Below are positions 44,902 to 55,238 of a DNA stretch of 64,000 bases, piece after piece (the stretch's first letter is position 1; each line of letters starts with the position of its first letter). The notes below the pieces were generated by a model. It saw only the letters and a list, made by a program, of their open reading frames with translations. It did no database searches and was not told the DNA's origin. Made by a program: the position numbers and the translations under genes. The stretch comes from Hyphodiscus hymeniophilus (Eukaryota; Ascomycota; Leotiomycetes; Helotiales; Hyphodiscaceae): contig VNKQ01000013.1 of the NCBI GenBank assembly GCA_016508695.1, positions 62,001-126,000 on the forward strand. The letters run 5' to 3'.

Positions 44902-46075
44902 GAAGACCTCGTTCTAGGAAACATCTGAGGAAATGTACTTCATCATTTAGCTGCTCCTACCTTGCCATGCAAGGAAAAGTTTGCTAATGGGAATTTGTAT
45001 ACCGTGAAGTGCCTGATGCATCAGCCGTTTTCTTTCCAACTTGGTTACGAGCTCGTGATTGCATAACCCAGAAAGAAAAGTTCGAGGGATTGGGCTTGCT
45101 TGCTTGAAGTGAATAAAATGTCGGTTTCACCCCAATGATCCATACTACCGCCTCTGAGTGGCGATTTATGCAGGCGATATCCGATCCATTCGGTTTATTT
45201 TTTTTCGTCCTATCAATCGTACCCCTAATCATCCTCCCGCGGAAAGAAGTACATGGGATCGGAAAAGGATATCCGGAGGGAAGCCATATTTCCCATTGGG
45301 AAACACACTACCATCTTACCTCTCTGGCGTTTCTCGTCTTCCTACAGTTTTGCGTTCCACCATATATATTGGTTTGCAGCACAGAAGACACCGAAGCGAG
45401 GAGTGGGAACTGCAATGACAGGTACTTGACTTGCTTTTCGCTTCCTTGCATTCAACATGATACCTTCCAGCAGGTCAATGAGATTGAGCCTCGTAAATTA
45501 ATGTCGTACGCCCATTTCGATGACAAGGTATTTGATGCTATATGTTTCTGGTTTATGAACGATCTCTAGTTTGCGTGTGACGGGTCCGAGGATCCATCGA
45601 CATGAATGCTACTCTCAACTCTCCTGCCATAGCGCCACTGATAATTGTACAATATGACGGCCTACTCCTGAAAGCTTACTTCAGACTTCCGACTCGTCTT
45701 ACATTCAGATCTCAGGTATGAAGAGGACTCAAAGGTGGATCAGCCGGCAATGGCGGGGAATTGCCGAGGCTGCGGGGAAGCTGACAACCTGCATCCTGGT
45801 GATCCTCTTCAGACAACGAGCGTAATATATTGGGTACGAAACCCTTCATTATCCCACTTACTTGCAGGATTTCGTGAAAGGAACCTTTTGAAATTGTAGC
45901 AGGAACAGACAGCATCTATAGATTACTCACGCGCTCATTGAGGCTTCGTAAGTACTGTCATTGCATGATTGAGAGACTCTCGACGGCCATACTTCTAAAA
46001 TATCCACATACTGACTGTGTGATAATCAAGAACCAATACTCTCCAAACTCAGTATTATCAACGAAGTTCGGACCA
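44902..46075. other. Intergenic, no gene seen
   Basis: A 144-codon frame at 45135 has no family resemblance and lies in a region with mixed frames. I do not support a gene here. A promoter for the thiolase gene at 46076 must lie to the right. Confidence 0.5.
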
Positions 46076-47833
46076 ATGGCTCCCAAGAATGATATCCCCG
46101 CCTACGTCCTCGGTGTGGGACTCACAAAATTCATCAAGCCCCGCGGCTTGCGCGAGTACCCCGAGATGGTACGTGACTAGGGGAAGAAATATTTACCAAA
46201 ATATTCCAAATGAGAATCACTAACTGTTTGTTGCAACTAGGGCTATGAAGCCGGCGTCAAAGCTATGCTCGACGCCCAAATCAATTACGACGATGTCGAA
46301 ACTGGCGTTGCCTGCTACTGCTATGGAGACACAACCTCTGGCCAACGAGTCTTCTATCAGTTTGGAATGACGTCCATTCCAATCTATAACACGAATAATG
46401 CGTGTGCAACCGGCTCGACTGGATTGCATCTTGCCCGTACGCTGATAAAGAATGGCGCCATTGACTGCGCGTTAGTGATCGGGTTTGAGAAGATGGAGCC
46501 TGGGAGCATCAAGAGTAAATGGAGCGATAGACCAAGTCCAATGGGTCTGAGTGCGAAGATGATGTATGAGTTGAGTGGGAAGGAGAGGGGCCCGCCTAAT
46601 CCCCAGTATTTTGCCAATGCCGGCAGGGAGTATATGGAAAAGTAAGAGATCATCTCTCAGTCTTCCAGTTCCCAGTCGCTCCGCTCCAATGCTTGCTTTG
46701 CTTGATGCCTGTATACACGACTGACAATGTGTTTAGATATGGTGCAGAAGCCCGTGACTTCGCTGAGATCGGACGCATTTCCCATGTCCACTCGCAGAAC
46801 AACCCTTATGCACAATTCCAGCAGGAATACACTCTTGATGAAATTGAAAAATCGCCAATGATTCATTTTCCCCTTACCAAACTTCAGTGTAGCCCTGTAA
46901 GTTTCTAGGATACTTCTCTTTCTAGTTATTTATTCGCAAACGCGACATTGTTCAAAGTACCAGGGATTCACTGCTAATTCCAACTTCCCCAAGACCTCTG
47001 ATGGCGCCGGGGCTGCAGTAATCGTCTCGCAAGCTTTTCTAGACGCCCGACCACACTTAAAGTCACAAGCAATCCTTATTGCAGGCCAATCCCTCATGAC
47101 CGACACGCCAGCGCTTTACTCCCGCAGCGCAATGCAGCTCGTGGGCTATGACATGACTGCTCGCGCCGCACAAGCAGCACTGAAAGAAGCGGGCGTCTCA
47201 GCTAAAGACATCAAAGTCTGTGAAGTGCATGATTGTTTCTCCGCCAATGAACTCATCCTCCTCGACGGGTTGGGTTTCTCGGAGCCCGGCAAGGCGCACG
47301 AGATGGTGCGGAATGGTGACATTACATATGGTGGACAAGTCGTTGTTAATCCCTCTGGAGGTCTGATCTCGAAGGGCCATCCGTTAGGAGCGACGGGCTT
47401 GGCGCAGGTACGTGTTCTCCCTCTCGCCGATACATGCGGGCCATGGGCATTGCTTATGAGATGGTCTCACCATTCTGGAACCCGTGTTCAACACACAGTA
47501 AATGATATGCTAATATGCTTTCAGTGCGCCGAGTTAAGCTGGCAATTAAGAGGATGGGCGAACAATCGGCTAGTGGAAGGCTCAGGGGTAGCGTTACAAC
47601 ATAATCTAGGCCTTGGCGGAGCGGTGGTGGTAAATGTGTATAAGAGGGCAGACGGCGGGTTGAATAAAAAGGTGAGCAATGAGGAGATCAAAAGAAATGG
47701 CTGGCTTGGCTACAACGCTGCTGTGGAGGCGAGAGGCGTAAGCAAGGAAGATGCGGAGAAAGTGAGGAGTCGAACGAGTAAGAGTCAGTGGGCTCTGGGC
47801 GATACGGAGCAGAAATTGGCTGCGAGATTGTGA
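46076..47833 (+). CDS. SCPx-type thiolase (sterol carrier protein 2 thiolase domain)
   Basis: Five or six exons; starts MAPKNDIPAYVLGVGLTKF. Introns lie at about 46169-46239, 46643-46737, 46899-46992 and 47408-47524 (each GT..AG). The protein is about 450 residues with the thiolase folds complete. Catalytic parts visible: Cys in NNACATGSTGL, EVHDCFSANE, and GGLISKGHPLGATG with its catalytic His. The order and spacing match SCPx/SCP2 thiolase, without a C-terminal SCP2 sterol-binding domain, as in many fungal homologues. These act in peroxisomal beta-oxidation of branched or sterol side-chain acyl-CoAs. The last residues (EQKLAARL) could be a PTS1-like signal (ARL). Confidence 0.9.
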
Positions 47834-48099
47834 TTTGGGATTCTAGCAATTTCAGAGTTATGAGGGATTTTAAGTCATCTTCGTCCATCTTGTGTACAGG
47901 AAGTCTCGTACATACGTGAAGTTAGCTGAGTGTGATAGTCCCCCAAAAGCCCCAAACGCCTCAAAGGCATCATACAGAGTGACCTCGTGCTACAAGAATT
48001 GCAATCAGATTTGTCCCATATCACGATTTCATAAGTATTTCTCTCATCACAGCTCTCCCAATACGAGACTCGTAGGGACCGGCCCACGTAATACAACAG

Positions 48100-48447
48100 C
48101 CAGGTTTCTCCCTTCCGAGACGAACACTGTAATTGTGCTAGTGCAGCACGCTCATGAAGAAGCAACTGAGATAGTATATTCCATACTTGACGATTTGACC
48201 CACGCTTATCATTTGGCATAAGTGCTAGACCATCATGGCGATTACGAGATCAAGTAAGGGCTGTGTATAGCTGACTATGAGCGAACACCGAATGGCGAAA
48301 GTCGACAACAATCCTATTTAATGTCATGCCTTGGCAAGAGTCAAATGTAGCGGCGTATGCCAATCGCAATGGATATTGTAATCGAACAAGCGAGAAGCTC
48401 GACCGTACTGGTTTAAACTCAAATCGGATCCGATAAATGCCCGCCAA
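48100..48447 (-). pseudogene. Helitron-type PIF1 helicase C-terminal relic
   Basis: The minus-strand frame has GIYRIRFEFKPVRSSFS, PLRLAYAATFDSCQGMTL, then F.HSQLYTALT, the classical end of a Helitron or PIF1 helicase. The frame is stopped by TGA just after LYTALT, then resumes with SRNRHDGLALMP in the same phase, so one nonsense change is present. A C-to-T change at an Arg codon is the simplest reading, fitting RIP-like mutation. Only the last motifs remain; the rest of the transposon is not visible. Confidence 0.72.
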
Positions 48448-48895
48448 AGACTACCAACAACGAGCCAAAGAAACTTTTGACCAATATCTTGAGAGCGGGG
48501 TGCTTCCATGGCAGTAGTGGGATCTATTACGGTAAACTCACGTACGATAGGTAGATTTGTATGAACTGTCTATATTGTGGTGCGTCTGAGGAAGAGAAGC
48601 TTCTCAGTGCGAAGGGGAAATGATCTTGAGTACAGGCCACAGCGTCCACGTGTCCACCATCAAAGAATCTGAGCCGCATCAGCGGCATCACGGCCTGGGA
48701 CCGACGAAACAGTCACAAACTCGAAGTCCTCCATGCTGACGTTCCATTCCGTCGTCAACGTCTCCCCAGGGTTTTGTCTACCTTCAAGTGCGTGGTTCTT
48801 GTCTCGTGCCAACTCTCCAGGACGAGGATTCCAAAGGAGCCCGACCTGAGCCTGGTACCGCGGTCGCAATATGAAGGCCGAAATCATTGATTTCA

Positions 48896-49016
48896 AAACC
48901 GATACGAACCTTTGCAAGAAGACCTCCATCTCCAAGAAGCCGGAAATCTGTCCAGTGTCGTAACGGAAGAAAAATCCTCCCATGGCGACAAGCAGTGTCA
49001 TGAACACAGTGCGCAT
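48896..49016 (-). pseudogene. MFS sugar-transporter N-terminal stub
   Basis: About 40 residues (start MRTVFMTLLVAMGGFFF, then RYDTGQISGFLEM, to EVFLQRF) match the first membrane segment and loop of fungal hexose/quinate transporters, where GYDTG is expected and RYDTG is present. The rest of the 12-helix protein is missing and the reading frame loses homology afterwards. It is a truncated gene remnant beside the Helitron relic. Confidence 0.65.
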
Positions 49017-49221
49017 TGTGACCCCGGGCACCTCCCGACTCTGAGGTCTGGTCCGGTACCACAATCAAGGTGCCGGTTACAATTGATCGGTTTGACATGG
49101 CGACAACACTCAGCCGACCGATCCAAAGCAAGAGTCGTGTCTTCGACGCAGATGTTTGTAATGATGTTCAATTCGAGTTGATCGATTCGATCTGGCAGTA
49201 GCTATCTGCCGCCCGATACGA

Positions 49222-49300
49222 AGCGAAAGTCATGAGAAGACAGCGAGTAGTGAGACGACAGCGAGTAGTGAGACGACAGCGAGTAATGAGACGACTGCGA
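49222..49300. repeat. Minisatellite of about 18 bp, GACGACAGCGAGTAGTGA type
   Basis: Four imperfect copies of an 18-bp unit. On the minus strand they code (Ser-His-Tyr-Ser-Leu-Ser) repeats. A second block of related units lies at about 50022-50090. Confidence 0.8.
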
Positions 49301-49484
49301 AAGGTAAAACAATAGCGAGGATGACTTTCTTCCCAATTTTTGGCAAGTCTGAATGCCCTCTGGCATTGGGGCACAAGGCTGGAGTAAGTGGGAGCCAGGG
49401 AATGGAGCTGTGTTGCAATTTCCGGCGAAATTGGTGCCTGGAAGTTCACTGCCATCTTGACCTTCCGGGACAACGACACTGTCT

Positions 49485-49560
49485 CCTCGAACAACCGAGA
49501 AAGGGTTCCTCCTGAGCCCTCTTTCGAGGTCTGGCGATGGTAGTGGTACCGCTGTTGTTG
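49485..49560. repeat. Dispersed direct repeat, partner at about 50748-50815
   Basis: Both copies contain the run TCGAACAAC(C/T)GAGAAAGGGT followed by TCCTCC(T/C)GAGC and CTCTTT(C)GAG and reach a GGTACC site. They are direct repeats 1.26 kb apart, which suggests a segmental duplication of this island. Confidence 0.7.
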
Positions 49561-50021
49561 ATGGTATTATTCGTGATATTGGGCTCGGCCAGAATCGCAA
49601 TCCATGCAATACACCATTTTGTCCTCATGATTCGCTTTCCGACAGAGACACTTGCTTGTGCACGATTTTACCTCTTCGTCTCCCGCAAGAGTGAGGCTGT
49701 TTCGGTGTCCAGTCGGGAAAGTAAATTACCTCAACGTCTGTCCAAAGCCTTAATCGTTTCACCGCCCGACCAAATTGCATCTGTGATGCAGCCTCACCCT
49801 TGAATTTCCCGTGGATTTCTTCCCGCTTCCTTTCGAATTTCCTTCTATACAAGCTGTTTATTGAGTTTAAGATCAACCAGGACTTTTTCTTCTGCCGTCG
49901 TCTTATCCTCATCAAGCACCATGTGTTTCATCGAGTCCCTGGTAGGTGGGTTCCAGTACCCGGTTGCTTCGTCCTTGAATTGCTCCTGCATTTGCGAAAC
50001 CCTTCGTCTTAGGGGTATATT

Positions 50022-50090
50022 CATGAGACGACAGCGAGTAGTGAGTCAACAGCGTGTAGTAAGTCGACAGCGAAAAGTGAGTCGACAGCT
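50022..50090. repeat. Second block of the 18-bp minisatellite
   Basis: Units resemble GAGACGACAGCGAGTAGT and GAGTCGACAGCGTGTAGT. Related to the block at 49222. Confidence 0.75.
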
Positions 50091-50217
50091 TCCTCGATTA
50101 GGGTCTCCGGATCGAGTGAGAGTGAGGCGTACTCTAGTGGCGCAAGATCGGGAGCTGGTGTAGTATTGTGTGTGAGGGTGATAGGCTTGCTGGATGGTGT
50201 AGACCGGCTGTGAATGA

Positions 50218-50440
50218 GACACAGAAAGATGCGGTTTAGGGGTCGAGTTAGGCTAGCTGGCTTTAGGACAGTTAAAGCAGGCGGCCTCTTCGTCGGACAA
50301 CTCTCTGACCTGCACCCGGCTGTGGATAAGACACTGGAAGATGCGGTTTAGGGATCGAGTTAGGCCAGCTGGCTTTAGGACGGTAAAGGCGAACGGCTCT
50401 TCGTCGGATAACTCCCTGACTTCAATAATATTAAGTTCGT
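50218..50440. repeat. Tandem duplication, two units of about 112 bp
   Basis: Unit A starts at 50218 and unit B at 50330; both share GATGCGGTTTAGGG.TCGAG and CTGGCTTTAGGAC. They lie inside a minus-strand open frame (50253-50675) in which VRELSDEE appears twice. The frame has no known family and starts without a convincing ATG; I do not call a gene. Confidence 0.8.
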
Positions 50441-51112
50441 GGGTTTCTTCAAACTCTATATATTCCTCGGCAGGGAGGTGATATATTGCCTGGGCCGAGT
50501 AACGTATATTTCCGGGACCATCTGGGATGATAATGCATCCTTGTATTCTTTCATTGTTTGTGATAGTAGAAAATCTTACAAATGTCGTCGGTGACAAAGT
50601 GGGTGAATGTTGAATTTCCATGACAGGCACAGCTGGCGTGCTGGAGGGCGCAGCAAGAGTGTCGGCCAACAACAATCCGACAGTCAGTCAGCCTTCGACA
50701 GTGAGGTTCGCCCATGAGGGTTTCAACTGTCGTAAGTTCTAGTGATATTTCTCGAACAACTGAGAAAGGGTTCCTCCCGAGCTCTCTTTGAGAGGTTTGG
50801 CGACGTTGACGGTACCTTAGAAAATTTAACAGTACTGTTGTTTGAAGAAGCTGCCCTCGGCCCGGGATTGGTTGTCGTTCGGGAGGCGTCTCAGATTCTT
50901 CATATCATCGATGTTTGCAGAAGAGAGAAGACTCCCGATCCATTGCGAGAAGGAAACGAGATTGTAAACACGCAAGTTATCGAAACAATTGGGCGACGAC
51001 CGAGGATTGACTTGGTGCGTGAGAGTCGTGGTATGTGTATTTCGTGATTTTGGAAGAAGAAGAAAAGGAGTGGGAGATCACTGAGCCTTTATACTATTCT
51101 TCGAGGGGGGAC

Positions 51113-51273
51113 TTCCTTCCTAGAACTTTCGGATCAGCCCAGTTCATATCGAAATACGGCCTAATGTGCCTTCCTCAAAACTGTATAATTCCAGTTCATA
51201 TCGAAATACTGGCCTAATGTGCCTTCCTTCCTGGAATTATCTAATCAGCCCAGTTCATATCGAAATGCTTTTC
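51113..51273. repeat. Tandem repeat, three units of about 55-60 bp
   Basis: Each unit contains CCAGTTCATATCGAAAT and, in the first two, GGCCTAATGTGCCTTCCT. The third unit is diverged at its end. Confidence 0.8.
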
Positions 51274-51441
51274 AAGTGTATTCATAAGGTGTAACGACTC
51301 GGATAATCACGTCTTCTGCTATTGGGATAGCTCAACCACTTGACAGGTTTTCAATGATTCGGATAATTGAAAAGCAAATGAGATTATAACAAGCAGGATG
51401 TTCTTCTCATCTACTCACACGGCGGATGCAGCGCCCCGCCA

Positions 51442-54432
51442 CTAGCGCCTGCCATCTGAGGATCCGGCAGCATTCATCTTCTTCCCGCGGAAGAAACCCC
51501 CCAACGTCCCCATCAAAACGCCGAAGCCCTTCTCGCCTGCTCCCTCGACGAGACCGCTCTGAATCCACCCTGGCAGCTTCCCCTTAATGCGTTCATTCCC
51601 GAACCGTTTATCGATCATCACAATAGCGGCGTAATCTTCTCTGTGCCGAATAGCGCGGCCGACGGATTGGTTCACGGCTCGCATACAAGCGTTCTCGTAG
51701 AAGGATCTGGAGGCTTCTTTTGCTTTTACTGCGGTTTCTTTCTTGCTGAGGATTGGTCTCGATGCTGCATTTGTTGATGAAGTAGAGTTTGAGGAGACGC
51801 CTTGGGGAGTGGGAGTGGGAATGGGGTCAGAGAGACGAGAGGTGACGGAGCTTTCTATATATTCCATCTTCGCCTTCCATTCCGCTGAATTGATGTTTGG
51901 AAAAGGTAAGCCGACAATAACGACGCACCGACCGAGTCGATCTGAAAAGTTGATGCCTTCGCTCATTTTGCCCCCTACGACGCTGAGGAGAAGACCACCT
52001 TTGCCAGCGTCGATGGCCTGGGCGTAGGAGGCGAGGATGGTTTCTACGCCGAGAGTTTTGGATTCCATGAAGAGGGATTTCTTGGCTTCGAGTCGCTGGT
52101 ATATACTCTTTCCTGACACATCGGAGGGAGGGATTGACCATCGTTTCACGACAGACTCGAGAAAGGAGTAGGAAGGGAAGAAAACGACTACACCATCTGG
52201 GACGGCAGTGCAGAGGTTCAGCAACGCGCGGCCGAGTTCGTCGAGCATATTGTTGTTAGAGCGATTCTTGAACGTGAATTCGAATTCCTGCCCATTCGGC
52301 CCAAGGCTGAGATTCCAAGCTACGAGATTGGCTGGAGGGATTACGTGACCGCAGCTGAGAGCTGTGATAGAGGAGGCAGGAAGATATGGAAAGAGGTGGG
52401 ATGTGTAGTCGGTCATTGGGGACATGGTTCCGCCAGCTAAAATCACGGCGCGGGCTTCAGCGACGATGGATTGGAAGGATGTTGAGGGGTCGAGGAGGAG
52501 GAATTTGATGGTTATGTTTTCCGCGGCGGAGGGGTCTTTGTTGAAGAAGAGGCGGCCTTCTTTTGAGGGTGGGTTAAGGCTGAGAGGAGGGACGATATGT
52601 GGTGGAGAACGGGCGTGGAGTCGTCTTGTGGCACTGATGTTGGGTTTGAGGAATCGTTGCTGGGGCTGGTTGTAGAACGGACAACGTAACTTTCGACTTT
52701 CCGGGCCAATTTACTTTCTTGCAAGTATTTGATCAGTTTGAAGAGGTTGATCTGATCGACGCCTTTCCCGGATAGAATTTCTTTTTCGTCAGCTATTCCA
52801 TCTGCTATCTGTGGTTATATTAGCATTTGATCGTCGTTTGGACTAGATTTTACTTACTGGCATAGCCAATCGGCCTTCTAGATACCCAGCCAAAGAATCA
52901 ATGACTCTCACAACCTGTGCAACATACACTCTGTTCTTTCCTTTCAATCTGTTCCGGAACTTCTGCAGATATATGCCTAGCTGCACCCTCGCTCTCTTCA
53001 ACTGCTTCAAGCTGACCTCTACACCGTGAATACCGGCAATCGCATCCATCAAATTGTGTGCTTCGTCAATGATCACCACGTGACCTTTCAAGCTCAAGCC
53101 CAAAGCTTCTCTGGCACTCTTCTGTAGAAGTAAGGGATACGGCAGTGTTACGATTTCTGCCGATTTGATGGCTGATCTCGACGCATAATAAGGGCAGATT
53201 GCTAACTCTTTACCGAGAGAGCCCATATCTTCGATGTCGCGAATCGTGGCCAGAGCATGGTCTCGGAAATCATTGACTAGAGGTTGGTTGTCCTTATTTG
53301 GCAGGAAAGCACATTTGTGTTCTTGGGCTGTGCTAGGTTGTTGAAGTTCAAGACAGCGTTCGTTGATGGCCGTTACTGAGTTGAGCTTGTTGACAGAGGG
53401 GTTGATACAAAGATTTTTGCGGGAACCGAGAGTAACATGTTTGATGTCCTCGGATTCGGAATCTTTCTTCGTTTCGGAGCTGATTGTAGAAGGGAAACTG
53501 ACCCTCCGAAGTTCATTAATAAACTGCGTCAATTGGGAATGGGTCCGAGAGCAGAAAAATATCTATGTCTGTCAAAATAGGGGGATAAAGACGCTTGCAA
53601 GAAGGCCACTCACTTTCATTTCATCCTCTTCTTCGATTTCCTCCTGCTTAGGACCGCCCAGTGTCATTCCTAGCTTCTCCATCATCTCCAGAGTCGATGC
53701 AGAAAGACCACTCCCAGCTGTTCCTCCTCTCCTGGATCCAGATTGTTCGGCATCGCTGTCGTAATCATCCAAGACGAATTGCTCTTCATCCTCAACATTT
53801 CCATCTGCCTTTACAACATCTGTCTTCCTCTTCTTGTACTTCTGATCGGCTTTTAAATACCTCTCCCGTTGCGCTTTTACCTTCGCCCGGATCTTTGCCA
53901 GCCTACTTTCCAAGTCCTCGCGATAACGAAGCATCTCCCGTCGCTTCCTGGCTCTAGCTTGTTCGATGATCCAATCTGGCTCGTCCGAGACTAGAACGAT
54001 TCAGCATGGTGCGGTAAAGATTGGCGGTGACGCCTACCATTTTGACCCCAATCAAGGCCCTCTTCAAAAGCTTTGCCTTTGTGGTCTCGAAGCCATGTCA
54101 GAGATCCACAGATCAGACTGAGAGACTTACCCTGGGGTCTATAAGTGATGTGTTCTAGGCACACGTCCAGACGTCAAATCCACCAAGACGAAGGGTAGAA
54201 ATGGTCACGTGATATAAAGATCACTCACAGTTCCTGTTGGGCTCTCTAGAATGCCAACTTTGCCCTCCTCCAAGACCTGATAGACGGTACTCATGAACTC
54301 CTCCTGGATAGCATACGGTGTGTAGGGATGATGGAAGTCTACAGGCACTGTAGTCACAGGACCGTCCCTTTCAGCCCTCAACCCTGGTGAGCCTCCTGCT
54401 TCTGCAGACGGTTCCGTGATGTTAGCATCCAT
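51442..54432 (-). CDS. CHL1: ATP-dependent DNA helicase of the FANCJ/DDX11 family
   Basis: Several exons on the minus strand; start MDANITEPSAEAGG at 54432, stop at 51442. Exon 1 (to about 54231) contains FHHPYTPYAIQEEFM and SPTGT, with the Walker A GTGKS completed across the first intron (KSLSLICGSLTWL). Next come the charged linker (residues about 110-190, Asp/Glu/Lys-rich), a FeS-type region with Cys in KNLCINPSV, NERCLELQ and ICPYYASR, then the helicase box IIDEAHNLMDAI. The long final exon holds GVVVFFPSYSFLE, GKSIYQRL, GGKMSEGINFSDRLGR, and NQSVGRAIRHREDYA. Chl1/DDX11 acts in sister-chromatid cohesion and replication. Some inner exon borders are approximate. Confidence 0.9.
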
Positions 54433-55238
54433 GGTCCTCGGTTTGAAGAATCTAACCAGCCATAAAGCTTAAGCCAAATCGACATCTGACATGCGGCCTG
54501 GTGGGTTACTGGAGCGGCGAAAGTTGAAGATTCGAGGCGAGACTAACCCTGATTGGAAGAAAGGGGAAGGGGCTTGGCAGCTTAAAATAAACAAAACAAA
54601 CACCAGTAAGTAAATCAGCCTTGGACTCAACTCACAAGTCGCAGCTCTCCTCTCCTCTCCGAGACATTACAGTCGCCAAGTCACCGAAGAACAGTTGAGT
54701 AATTCCGAGAGAGGGACTTGACACTCTCGTAAGCCTGCAATTTCTTACATTCTCTTGCATCTTCTTACAAGACTTGTCATGCCCTGGCTTCCGGACTATC
54801 CAGAGCGAGTTAAGAACTCCAAGGTGGATTAACCATCTAGACTCCAACGGTTGACTTAGCTTGAATTCCAAATTGAGGTCCCACTGAAGACCGACTGAAA
54901 TGCTTGAACCATCAGAGAAAGACGCGCGGATTCTAATATATTCACTTCAATTCCGAGATCCGAGAATCACGAAGTAGGTATGAGCTTTGGCACAAGGCTT
55001 CACAGCCGCGCTGCACCCAAGACAAGGCAAAGAGCCAGTCTACTGAAGAGTGTACTAGGTCTCGCTAGAATATCGTGAAGCTGTGCTCTCTTTGACACAT
55101 TTCGTTGTGTTTCTCGCCTTTATTGAAGATCCTCTTCATCCCATCTGCATCTGCATCTCCATCCCCATCTCAGTCTCCATCTCCGTCTCCATCTCCAAAC
55201 TGCACAATCGATGCTCAGCCTCTCCCTCTCGCCCTGAA
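54433..55238. other. Divergent promoter region of CHL1 and SKT5-like gene
   Basis: No gene visible. A CATCTCCATC-type hexamer tract lies at 55140-55198, in the leader of the next gene. Confidence 0.5.

Noticed and set aside
45135..45569. 144-codon plus-strand frame
   Set aside because: Unrecognised composition, no start context, no family resemblance.
50253..50675. 140-codon minus-strand frame with two VRELSDEE runs
   Set aside because: Starts at a TTG, crosses a tandem duplication and sits in a decayed island; kept only as a repeat.
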